Positions 1 through 6,144 of a stretch of DNA of 12,468 bases are shown piece after piece. The stretch is taken from positions 1 to 12,468 of the forward strand of contig CALERA010000441.1 of the NCBI GenBank assembly GCA_937908275.1. The letters run 5' to 3'. Position 1 is the first letter of the stretch. The number at the start of each line of letters is the position of its first letter. This DNA comes from an uncultured Desulfarculaceae bacterium. Its GTDB lineage: Bacteria; Desulfobacterota; Desulfarculia; Desulfarculales; Desulfarculaceae. Made by a program: the position numbers and the translations under genes. The notes under the pieces are model-generated. The model did not search any database. It had not been told where the DNA came from and was given only the letters and a program-made list of their open reading frames with translations.

Positions 1-53
1 GAAATGGTAAAAACTGTAACTTAATCCTTGGTTTCATGTCTGGGGGCAGGTCA
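1..53 (-). mobile_element. Probable terminus of a second IS3-like element (partial)
   Basis: Read on the minus strand from 53 downwards, the sequence starts TGACCTGCCCCCAGACATG. This matches 13 of 19 positions of the terminal sequence of the neighbouring IS3-family element (689 down to 671, TGAAGTTCCCCCGGTCTTG), including the TGA start and the C5 block. The polarity means this is the right-hand end of an element lying to the left of the window. It begins exactly where the neighbouring transposase reading frame loses its family sequence. Nothing of its own transposase is visible. A deletion joint or an assembly join at a repeat could give the same picture. Confidence 0.4.
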
Positions 54-507
54 GGTTCAGGATCGCCGCCAGGTACAGCCAGCCCTCCCGGGTGTGGATG
101 TAGGTAATGTCCACAGCCCATTTTTGATTGGGCGCGCTGGCCTCAAAATCGCGATCAAGCAGATTGGGGGCCACCGGATGGGAGTGTTTGGAATCGGTGG
201 TGGCCTTGAATTTTCGCTCCTGCTTGGCGCGGATGCCGTTTTCGCGCATCAGGCGGGCCACCCGCGTCAGGCCATGGTTATGGCCCTGGGCCTTGAGCTC
301 GGCATGAATACGAGGGCTGCCGCAGGTCCCGCGCTTGGCCTGATGAATGGCCCTGATCTCCACCAACAGCCGGCGATCCTCGCTCACCCGTCGGCTTTCC
401 TGCCGCCTGAGCCAAGCGTAATAGGCGCTGCTGGACATATCCAGCATCCGGCACATGCGCCTAACCGGATACCGGTCACGGTGATCCCGGACGAATCGAT
501 ATTTCAT
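34..507 (-). pseudogene. IS3-family transposase OrfB, truncated
   Basis: This frame encodes the N-terminal half of an IS3-family OrfB integrase. Residues about 45-100 hold the HTH region (GTCGSPRIHAEL followed by LMRENGIRAK). The rve/DDE domain begins near residue 125 with WAVDITYI, where D133 is the first catalytic aspartate. Family sequence continues to YLAAILNL (to residue 152), then changes to TCPQT and stops, so the second Asp and the Glu are absent and the protein cannot be active. The break coincides with the TGACC terminus described for 1-53. The start ATG (505-507) overlaps the orfA stop as ATGA. Full-length OrfB is normally about 270-300 residues, so about half is missing. Confidence 0.85.
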
Positions 508-627
508 TTGGGCACCCGCGAGAAGATGCCCAGAGCTTTTTTTAAGATGTCGCGCTCCTGGCGTAGGATTTCATTCTCCCGCCTCCAGCTTGAACTCCCG
601 ACTGAAACTACGGCGACGATCTCCCAT
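504..627 (-). pseudogene. IS3-family OrfA with internal deletion
   Basis: ATG at 625-627 follows GGAGG and encodes MGDRRRSFSREFKLEA, the classic N-terminus of an IS3 OrfA. After only 18 codons the frame stops. In the next frame the classic OrfA C-terminus appears (RENEILRQERDILKKALGIF) and ends at the TGA at 504-506. The middle of the HTH protein, roughly 50-60 residues judged by usual family length, is therefore deleted and the halves are out of frame. The A7 run at 537-543 (AAAAAAAG on the minus strand) is the usual place for the programmed -1 frameshift that makes the OrfAB transposase. Confidence 0.75.
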
Positions 628-660
628 GGAACACCTCCGGGCTTATTATCAGGGCCTTGC

Positions 661-689
661 AAGGTGTCCACAAGACCGGGGGAACTTCA
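661..689 (-). repeat. Left terminal inverted repeat of the IS3-family remnant
   Basis: Read on the minus strand from 689, the sequence is TGAAGTTCCCCCGGTCTTG followed by TGGACACCTT. The TG start, C-rich block and GTGGACACC segment resemble ends of many IS3-family elements, and the position about 35 bases outside the orfA ribosome binding site fits. The opposite end is not present, so the repeat cannot be confirmed by pairing. Confidence 0.5.
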
Positions 690-733
690 GCCAAGACAGA
701 TACGTTTCCGCGAACTGCCCAAAAGGTTGCCTC

Positions 734-762
734 TTGACAGCTCCGGGCGCGAAGGGCATAGT
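734..762 (+). promoter_or_regulatory. Sigma70-like promoter of the B12-regulated TonB operon
   Basis: A perfect -35 TTGACA (734-739) is followed by a 17-base spacer and a -10 CATAGT (757-762, four of six consensus positions). Transcription would start near 769, right at the 5' strand of riboswitch stem P1. This is the only strong candidate between the IS end and the aptamer. Confidence 0.65.
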
Positions 763-767
763 CCAGA

Positions 768-929
768 GTGGTTGGTGCCCACGGGCGCAAGAGGGAAGCC
801 GGTGCGATTCCGGCGCGGTCCCGCCGCTGTAACCGGGTACGAAAGCCGCATGCATGTCACTGCCGGTCGAGGCCGGTGGGAAGGCGCGGCCGGTAGGCTG
901 AACCGGAAGCCAGAAGACCTGCCAACCGC
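768..929 (+). promoter_or_regulatory. Cobalamin riboswitch 1 (upstream of TonB operon)
   Basis: The region carries the conserved blocks of the cobalamin aptamer (Rfam RF00174 type) in order: GTGCCC near 775, AGAGGGAAGCCGGTGCGATT from about 790, GGTCCCGCCGCTGTAA around 817-832, a CACTGCC block near 859, GTGGGAAGGCG near 875, and the B12 box AGCCAGAAGACCTGCC (908-923). Stem P1 is formed by 768-775 and 922-929 (8 pairs with one G-U). The following 930-1006 is leader RNA with no reading frame of note and leads into the terminator at 1007. The arrangement predicts that cobalamin binding causes termination, so the TonB operon is on when B12 is low. Confidence 0.95.
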
Positions 930-1006
930 ATAGCCCGCTCGAACCGGCGGAGAACCGGAGGAGTAATCCGGCGGGCATCGGGGTGGATGAAGAAGACGGG
1001 TGCAAT

Positions 1007-1035
1007 CCCCCAGCCGTAAAGGCTGGGGGTTTTTT
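1007..1035 (+). terminator. Intrinsic terminator, expression platform of riboswitch 1
   Basis: A 9-bp perfect stem CCCCCAGCC (1007-1015) / GGCTGGGGG (1021-1029) with loop GTAAA is followed by T6 and ATTTT. It lies 78 bases after the aptamer and 26 bases before the first start codon, as expected for a regulated terminator. GGG at 998-1000 could pair with the first bases of the 5' arm and help antitermination (inference). Confidence 0.9.
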
Positions 1036-1061
1036 ATTTTCATCGTCAGGGAGACAACCAC

Positions 1062-1847
1062 GTGCCTCGCCTAGCTTTGGCAGTTTTCGTCCTCGCCGGC
1101 CTTGGCGCGCCCCTCGCGGCCCTGGCCGCCGAGCAACCCGGACCCTCGGCCGCCCAGGTGCAAAAGCAGGCGGTCAAGACCGTGGAGGTCATGGCCCAAA
1201 CCCAGAAGCAAGCCGACGCCTGGGCCGCGGAGGAGTCCCGCCTGCTGGATCAGGCCGAGCAACTGCAGGATGAGCTGGAGAGAGTCAGCCGCCATCGGCG
1301 CAAGACCGAGACCTACGCCGCTAACCAGCAGCAGAAGAGCGAGGAGTTGACCCGCCGCCTGGAGGAGAACGCCAAGCTCCGCCGCGACCTGGAGCCCCTG
1401 CTGGACCGCTCCCTGGCCCGCTTGACCCGGGGCGGTCCGGTTTGGCCGGATTTCCTGGCCCGCCCCCGGGACGAGCGCCTGGCCCAGGTGGCCGCCGCCC
1501 TGGACGACTATGACCTGGGCCTGGCCCAAAAGGCCAAACAGGTGCTGGACGCCTTGGCCCACGAGGCCCGTTTGGGGTTGGCGGTGGAGGTCAGCGAGCA
1601 GGAATTCGCGGTCGAGGACCGCCTTAACCATGGCCGAGTGGTCCGCTTGGGCGGGCTGGCGGCCTTTGCCCTGGACGCCCAGGAGGAACGGGCCTGGGCC
1701 TGGGATCGCCAGACCGGGCAGTTCAGGGCGCTGGACGGCTGGAACCGCAAGCTGGCCCAGATGGCGGACATGGCCCAGCGCAAGCGCCTGCTGTCCCTGG
1801 TGGAGGCTCCCCTGGGCCAACCGAACCACCTCGGAGAACCGAAATGA
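1062..1847 (+). CDS. DUF3450 family periplasmic coiled-coil protein
   Basis: A 261-residue exported protein and first gene of the TonB operon. The GTG start at 1062 is chosen because AGGGAG (1048-1053) lies just upstream and the product begins with a signal peptide (hydrophobic 4-21, ALA-A cut near residue 22-23). Residues about 45-115 are charged heptad-like coiled coil. A globular part follows, with the motif GRVVRLGGLAAF at 191-202. DUF3450 proteins are typically encoded directly upstream of MotA/TolQ/ExbB-type channel proteins in TonB2-like clusters. Their exact role is unknown, but they are presumed periplasmic partners of the motor. The stop overlaps the next start (ATGA at 1844-1847), implying coupled translation. 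The RLGG module resembles one in the next protein. The family call rests on motif recognition and context. Confidence 0.8.
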   Translation: MPRLALAVFVLAGLGAPLAALAAEQPGPSAAQVQKQAVKTVEVMAQTQKQADAWAAEESRLLDQAEQLQDELERVSRHRRKTETYAANQQQKSEELTRRLEENAKLRRDLEPLLDRSLARLTRGGPVWPDFLARPRDERLAQVAAALDDYDLGLAQKAKQVLDALAHEARLGLAVEVSEQEFAVEDRLNHGRVVRLGGLAAFALDAQEERAWAWDRQTGQFRALDGWNRKLAQMADMAQRKRLLSLVEAPLGQPNHLGEPK

Positions 1848-3235
1848 AACGCCTGCTCTGCATGATCAGCTTGATCGGCCTGGCGTTGGCCGCCCCGGCC
1901 TGGGCCGCCTCCAACTTCGCCGCGGCCGCCGCCGGTGTGGAGCGCGATCTCGACCAGGCCCAAGCCCAGCAGGCCCAGGCCCAGCGGGAGACAAGCAAGC
2001 GCAGGCAAGCGCTGCAAGAACGCCTGGCTGGTTTGCGCGAGCAGGTCAGGCTGGAAAACGAGGCCCTGAACCGGGCCCAGGCCAGCCTGGACAAGGCCAG
2101 TCAGCGGCGGCGTGAACTGGCCCAGCAACTGGCGGCGGAAAAGGGCGGCCTGGATGAGTTGGCCGGCAACGTGCGCGCCGCCGCCCGGGACCTGCTGACC
2201 ATGGCCCAACGTTCACCCTACACCGCCGAGGACCCGGGCCGTCTGGAGGCTCTTTCCGATTACCTGGCCGACGAGCGCTTCCCCGGGCTGGCCGAGATCG
2301 AGCGCCTGATCGAGCTGTACTTCGCCGAGATCCAGGCCGGTGGACAGATCGTGACTCGCCGGGGCCCCCTGGTGGACCGGCAGGGGGCCGAGGTCTCGGG
2401 GGCCATCACCCGCCTGGGTGGCTTCACCACCCTGTACCAGGCCCAGGGCGAAACCGGCTTCGCCCTGGTCTCCCCCACCAGCGGCCGCCTCCTGGCGGTT
2501 GAAGCCAGGCCTTCCTGGTGGGAGCGCCGGACCCTGGCCAGCTACCTGGATGGCTCCAGCCAGACCGCGCCGCTGGACATCAGCGCCGGCGCGGCCCTGC
2601 GCCAGCTCTCCCACCAGCCGGATTTCTGGGCGTGGCTGCACAGCGGCGGCCCCCTGGTTTATCCCATCATCCTGGTGGGGTTCATCGCCCTGGGTCTGGT
2701 GGTGGAGCGCCTGATCTTCCTGGGCCGGGTGCGGAGCAACACCGATGTCCTGATGGCCGAGGTCAACGCCATGGTGCTCCAGGACGATCTTGATGGTGCG
2801 CTCCGGGTGGCCGAGACCCAATCCGGCCGGCCGGTGGGCAACATCATCAAGGCCGGCCTGGCGCTGCGCGGCTGCTCGGCCGAGGCGCTGGAGAGCGGCC
2901 TGAGCGAGGCCATGCTGCGGGAGCTGCCCCGTCTGGAGCGCTTCCTCACCGCCCTCAAGGTCCTGGCGGCGGTGGCTCCCCTGTTGGGGCTGCTGGGCAC
3001 GGTCACCGGCATGATCAACACCTTCAACGTCATCACCATCCACGGCAACAGCGAGCCCCGCTTCATGGCCGGGGGCATCAGCGAGGCGCTGATCACCACC
3101 GAACTGGGCTTGGTGGTGGCCATCCCGGTGCTGGTGGCCGGCGCGCTGCTGACCCGCAAGGCCCAACGCCTGATCGGGGACATGGAGGAGAAGGCGGTGG
3201 CCCTCTCGGCCGCCCTGATGCGGGAGGGGGCCTGA
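1844..3235 (+). CDS. ttpC: TtpC-like MotA/TolQ/ExbB proton channel with large periplasmic domain
   Basis: A 463-residue inner-membrane protein. It has a signal peptide (1-21, WA-A), an Ala/Gln/Arg-rich coiled coil (about 30-115), a periplasmic domain with TRLGGFTTLY (189-198), then an ExbB-like channel domain: TM1 about 271-295, a cytoplasmic segment, TM2 about 368-392 with LLGLLGTVTGMI, and TM3 about 413-437 with SEALITTELGLVVAIP. This architecture matches TtpC of the Vibrio TonB2 system, an ExbB paralogue with a long periplasmic N-terminus required for TonB2-dependent uptake. It is presumed to help energise TonB with the ExbB and ExbD encoded immediately downstream. ATG 1844 overlaps the previous stop, and two bases separate it from exbB. 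The domain call is firm. The TtpC name follows from architecture and gene order. Confidence 0.85.
   Translation: MKRLLCMISLIGLALAAPAWAASNFAAAAAGVERDLDQAQAQQAQAQRETSKRRQALQERLAGLREQVRLENEALNRAQASLDKASQRRRELAQQLAAEKGGLDELAGNVRAAARDLLTMAQRSPYTAEDPGRLEALSDYLADERFPGLAEIERLIELYFAEIQAGGQIVTRRGPLVDRQGAEVSGAITRLGGFTTLYQAQGETGFALVSPTSGRLLAVEARPSWWERRTLASYLDGSSQTAPLDISAGAALRQLSHQPDFWAWLHSGGPLVYPIILVGFIALGLVVERLIFLGRVRSNTDVLMAEVNAMVLQDDLDGALRVAETQSGRPVGNIIKAGLALRGCSAEALESGLSEAMLRELPRLERFLTALKVLAAVAPLLGLLGTVTGMINTFNVITIHGNSEPRFMAGGISEALITTELGLVVAIPVLVAGALLTRKAQRLIGDMEEKAVALSAALMREGA
2960..3030 (+). repeat. Direct repeat copy 1 (ExbB-type TM2 coding segment)
   Basis: This 71-base segment of the TtpC-like gene encodes VLAAVAPLLGLLGTVTGMIN followed by TFN. 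It matches 3568-3638 in exbB at 67 of 71 positions: two silent differences plus two in one codon (Asn versus Glu). The similarity is higher than in the flanking parts of the two genes. Confidence 0.8.
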
Positions 3236-3237
3236 GC

Positions 3238-3858
3238 ATGGATCTCTGGACGCCGGCCTGGGATTATCTGCGGGCCGGGGGGCCGGTGATGGCCCCACTG
3301 GTGGCGGTGTCGCTGTGGCTTTGGGCCCTGATCCTGCGCAAGGCATTGTGGCTGACGGCGGTGCGGCGCCAGGGGGGCGACCTGGCCCAGGCCCTGGACC
3401 GCCTGGCCGACCAGGGCCCGCCCCCGGGCGGATCATCGCCCCGGGAGGCGGCCCTGACCCGTTTTATGGCCCAGCGAACCGGCAGCCAGGCCCGGGACCT
3501 GCGCCTGTGGGAGGCGGCGGTGCGCCACCAGGTCCCCCTGATCTGGCGGCACCTGGCCGTGATCACGGTCCTGGCGGCGGTGGCCCCCCTGCTGGGGCTG
3601 CTGGGCACGGTCACCGGCATGATCGAAACCTTCAACGTGATCCAGACCTATGGCACCGGCAACGCCCAGGGGCTGTCCGCCGGCATCAGCGAGGCCCTGA
3701 TCACCACCCAGACCGGCCTCCTGGTGGCCATCCCGGGCCTGTTCGCGGCCCATGTGCTGCGTCGCCAGGCCGGCAAGGTGCAGGGGGAGCTGTATCTGTT
3801 CCAACGCGGCGTGGAGCGCTGGATCAAGGAAAGCGAGGCGCGGCGATGCTGCATTTGA
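3238..3858 (+). CDS. exbB: ExbB/TolQ family proton channel subunit
   Basis: A 206-residue ExbB of ordinary short type. ATG at 3238 sits two bases after the TtpC-like stop. TM1 about 14-36, TM2 about 107-131 (APLLGLLGTVTGMIETF) and TM3 about 153-175 (SEALITTQTGLLVAIPGL) carry the family's conserved glycines and threonines that line the channel. With ExbD it forms the proton-driven motor that energises TonB in the inner membrane. The second ExbB-like protein in the operon (the TtpC-like one) makes this a TonB2-type set rather than the simple E. coli type. The TM2 coding DNA is almost identical to that of the upstream gene. The C-terminus ends in RRCCI because exbD begins inside its last codons. 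Confidence 0.93.
   Translation: MDLWTPAWDYLRAGGPVMAPLVAVSLWLWALILRKALWLTAVRRQGGDLAQALDRLADQGPPPGGSSPREAALTRFMAQRTGSQARDLRLWEAAVRHQVPLIWRHLAVITVLAAVAPLLGLLGTVTGMIETFNVIQTYGTGNAQGLSAGISEALITTQTGLLVAIPGLFAAHVLRRQAGKVQGELYLFQRGVERWIKESEARRCCI
3568..3638 (+). repeat. Direct repeat copy 2 (ExbB TM2 coding segment)
   Basis: This is the partner of 2960-3030, with 67 of 71 bases identical, coding for VLAAVAPLLGLLGTVTGMIE and TFN in ExbB. It could reflect gene conversion between the paralogues, or strong constraint on the channel helix combined with shared G+C-biased codon use. Confidence 0.8.
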
Positions 3859-4271
3859 GGGGCCGCCTGTCCGGCGGCATCACCAGCGACGGAGGAGAGC
3901 CGGGCATCGACATGGCCCCGCTCATCGACATGGTCTTCATCCTGCTGATCTTTTTCCTGGTCACCACCAGCTTCCAGCGCGACGCCGGGGTCAAGGTCGA
4001 CCGGCCCCAGGCCCTGACCGCCCAGGCCCAGAGCAAGCCCTCATACCTGGTGGCGGTGGATGACAAGGGCCAGATATTCATTGACCGGCGACGGGTGGCG
4101 CTGAACTCGGTGCGGGGCCTGGTGGAGCGCTTCCTGACCGAGGAGCGCAACGGAGCGGTGGTCATCGTGGCCGACCGGGCCAGCCTCACCGGCCGGGTGA
4201 TCGAGGTGCTGGACCAATGCCGCCTGGCCGGGGCGCGGGACGTGGCCGTGGCGGCCAACAAACCGCAATGA
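3846..4271 (+). CDS. exbD: ExbD/TolR family biopolymer transport protein
   Basis: A 141-residue protein starting at ATG 3846, which overlaps the end of exbB by 13 bases. The N-terminus is cytoplasmic, followed by one TM helix (about 26-42) entered by the motif DMAPLIDMVFILLIFFLV. D28 corresponds to the proton-translocating aspartate of ExbD (Asp25 in E. coli). Residues about 50-141 form the periplasmic domain (VAVDDKGQIFID, VVIVADRAS, VIEVLDQCRLAGARDVAVA), typical for the family. It is the stator partner of ExbB. The stop is fused to the TonB start as ATGA. Length and motifs are normal. Confidence 0.93.
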   Translation: MLHLRGRLSGGITSDGGEPGIDMAPLIDMVFILLIFFLVTTSFQRDAGVKVDRPQALTAQAQSKPSYLVAVDDKGQIFIDRRRVALNSVRGLVERFLTEERNGAVVIVADRASLTGRVIEVLDQCRLAGARDVAVAANKPQ

Positions 4272-4927
4272 GCACCTCGCTGATGGCCAAGCGCGGTCAG
4301 TGGGGCCGCCGCACCCTGGCCGTGGGCTGCGCCTTGGCGGTGAACCTGGTCGTGTTCTGCGCCGCGCCCTGGTTGATCGACCGGCGGCCGGCCCCGCCAT
4401 CCGGACCGGTGCAGCCCTTCCTCTCCTATCTGCCCGTGACCCCGCCACCCCCGCCCCGGGAGACCCCGCCCGAGCCCGAGCCCGAACCGCCCCGCCTCAA
4501 GCTCCAGGCCCACAATCTCGATCCAGCCCCGCAGGCCCCGCGCCTGGACCTGGCCGCGCCGAGCCTGGACGCCAGCCTCAGCCTGTCCCTGCCCGCCGGC
4601 CTGGGGGCCGTGAGCTCGGGCGTGGTCCACGGTCCGGGCGGCCTGGGCGGAGCGATGGATCATCCTCCCCTGATAACCGCCCGGGTCCCCCCGCCCTATC
4701 CCTATTTCGCGCGCAAGCGGGGCATCACCGGCCAGGTCTGGATCCGCCTGCTGGTGAGCGAGAAGGGCGTGGTGCTGGAGACCAAGGTGCTCCGGGCCGA
4801 GCCGGCGGGGGTGTTCGAGGACGCGGTGATGCGCTGCGTGGAACAGTGGCGTTTCTCCCCGGCGGTGGTCAACGGGCGGCCCGCCATCGCCTGGCTGGAG
4901 ACCTCGGTGAAATTCGAGCTGAAATGA
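4268..4927 (+). CDS. tonB: TonB family energy-transducing protein
   Basis: A 219-residue protein. ATG 4268, overlapping the exbD stop, is preferred to an in-frame ATG at 4217 that would lie deep inside exbD. It has a short basic cytoplasmic end, an N-terminal TM anchor (about 15-37), a Pro/Glu-rich periplasmic linker (about 39-75), a less ordered stretch, and a C-terminal TonB domain (about 137-218: PPYPYFARKRGITGQVWIR, then VEQWRFSPAVVNGRPAIAW) ending VKFELK. It couples the ExbB/ExbD/TtpC motor to outer-membrane receptors. The Pro/Glu linker is short, a feature of TonB2-type proteins, which may need a partner to span the periplasm. The stop overlaps the next start (ATGA at 4924-4927). Confidence 0.92.
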   Translation: MSTSLMAKRGQWGRRTLAVGCALAVNLVVFCAAPWLIDRRPAPPSGPVQPFLSYLPVTPPPPPRETPPEPEPEPPRLKLQAHNLDPAPQAPRLDLAAPSLDASLSLSLPAGLGAVSSGVVHGPGGLGGAMDHPPLITARVPPPYPYFARKRGITGQVWIRLLVSEKGVVLETKVLRAEPAGVFEDAVMRCVEQWRFSPAVVNGRPAIAWLETSVKFELK

Positions 4928-6135
4928 AAACCCTGGTTAGCCTTTTCCTGGCCCTGGCCCTCATGGCGCCGGCCATCTCATGCCCGGCCGCCGAGGACCG
5001 CTCCCCCTGCTCCTCCGAACCCTTCCTGGACCAGGCCACCGGACAACTCCTGCACCGCGCCCAGCAGGCCCACGAGCGTGGCCAGGAGGCCCAGGCCCTG
5101 GAACTGCTGCGCGAAGAACTGGCCCGCGACCGCCATCCCCATCCCCATCTGCCCTACATGCTGGGAGTGATGCTCTACCAGCGCGGGCAGAAGGCGGACG
5201 CGCGCGACGCCTTCTCCAAGGCCGTCCAGCTCTGGCCTTGTTTCGATCCCGCCCTGCGCAACCTGGCCACCCTGCAGTTCGAACTGGGTCAGCCCCTGGC
5301 CGCGGCCGAGACCGCCGCCCGGGTCTATGGCCTCAAGGATCCGCCCGAGGCGGAATGGGCCTACCTTGCCGCCATGTTTTTCCAGGCTGGCCGCAAGCCC
5401 CAGGAGGCCCTGACCTGGCTGCTGCGGGCCACCGCGGCTCCCCGGCCGCAGCGCGAGTGGTTGGTGGCGCTGGTGAGGGTGCGCATGGAGCTGAAGCAGT
5501 GGGAGCCGGCCCGGGAGGTGGCGCAGCGCCTGCTGGACCTGGACCCCAGGGATAGTCAACTCTGGCGGTTGCTGGCCAGCCTGGAGGTGCAGCAGCAGCG
5601 TTACGCTCCGGCGGCGGCCGCCCTGGGCCTGGCCCTGCGCCTGGGCGAGGCCCAGTCCGGCGACTGGCGCAACCTGGCCGAGCTGCACCGCGCCGCCGGG
5701 GCTCCGTCCCCGGCCGCGCGGTATTACCGCAAGGCCTTCGGCCCCGCGCTCACCCCGGAGCAATGGCTGACCTTGGCCCAGGTCCATTGGCAGGCCAATG
5801 AACTGGAGCCGGCGGCCCAGGCGGCCCGCCAGGCCTGGGAGGGCAGGCCCGCGCTGGAGACCCTGGCCTTCCTGGCCGAGATCCGGTTGCGCCAGCGGCA
5901 ATACCAAGCCGCCGCCGAGCACTACCGGCGGGCGGCCGAACAGGGCCAGGGCGACCAGGCCGCGCGCTGGGCCATGAACGCCGGCTATTGCCAGTTGCGC
6001 CTGCAACGCCTGGAGCCGGCGGCCCAGGACTTCAGCCTGGCCGGGCGCAAGGCCAAGGCGGGCGGGGAGAACGCCCGCCTGGCCGAGAAGCTGCTGGCCC
6101 AGGTGCGCGAGCAACTGGCCGCAGCGCCGCAGTGA
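4924..6135 (+). CDS. Exported tetratricopeptide repeat protein of the TonB operon
   Basis: A 403-residue TPR protein. ATG 4924 is chosen because it overlaps the tonB stop and begins an export signal (hydrophobic 3-18). C20 within PAISC is a weak lipobox, so it may be a lipoprotein, although an ordinary signal peptidase site after PAA is also possible. From about residue 40 to 395 the protein is helical TPR-like repeats (ALELLREELARDRHPHPHLP, MLGVMLYQRGQKADARDAF, AAEHYRRAAEQGQ and so on). A TPR protein in the last position is common in TonB2/TtpC-type clusters and is thought to assist the complex at the periplasmic side or the outer membrane. Partner and mechanism are unknown. It ends only nine bases from the convergent cbiK stop. 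Confidence 0.85.
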   Translation: MKTLVSLFLALALMAPAISCPAAEDRSPCSSEPFLDQATGQLLHRAQQAHERGQEAQALELLREELARDRHPHPHLPYMLGVMLYQRGQKADARDAFSKAVQLWPCFDPALRNLATLQFELGQPLAAAETAARVYGLKDPPEAEWAYLAAMFFQAGRKPQEALTWLLRATAAPRPQREWLVALVRVRMELKQWEPAREVAQRLLDLDPRDSQLWRLLASLEVQQQRYAPAAAALGLALRLGEAQSGDWRNLAELHRAAGAPSPAARYYRKAFGPALTPEQWLTLAQVHWQANELEPAAQAARQAWEGRPALETLAFLAEIRLRQRQYQAAAEHYRRAAEQGQGDQAARWAMNAGYCQLRLQRLEPAAQDFSLAGRKAKAGGENARLAEKLLAQVREQLAAAPQ

Positions 6136-6144
6136 AACCAGTTG

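Larger units (their letters stand above)
54..689 (-). mobile_element. IS3-family insertion sequence remnant
   Basis: This is the 5' portion of an IS3-family element in minus orientation: left terminal repeat (661-689), orfA start with a good ribosome binding site (GGAGG at 634-638), an A7 slippery run (537-543) before the orfA stop, and orfB with the HTH and the start of the DDE domain. It is dead on two counts. orfA has an internal deletion that shifts its frame, and orfB stops after the first catalytic aspartate. The right terminal repeat is missing. Its outer end lies only 45 bases upstream of the -35 box of the B12-regulated operon. Confidence 0.75.

Noticed and set aside
28..933. Long plus-strand open frame of 301 codons
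   Set aside because: It is antisense to the IS3 transposase and then runs through the riboswitch. It has no recognisable protein features and reflects the high G+C content.
1071..1829. Long minus-strand frame opposite the DUF3450 gene, and similar frames opposite other genes
   Set aside because: These are low-complexity Gln/Gly/Pro/Arg-rich shadows of real high-G+C genes, without ribosome binding sites or domains.
4217..4267. Upstream ATG for tonB
   Set aside because: It would overlap exbD by 55 bases. The ATG at 4268 gives the same ATGA coupling seen in the rest of the operon and a normal TonB N-terminus.
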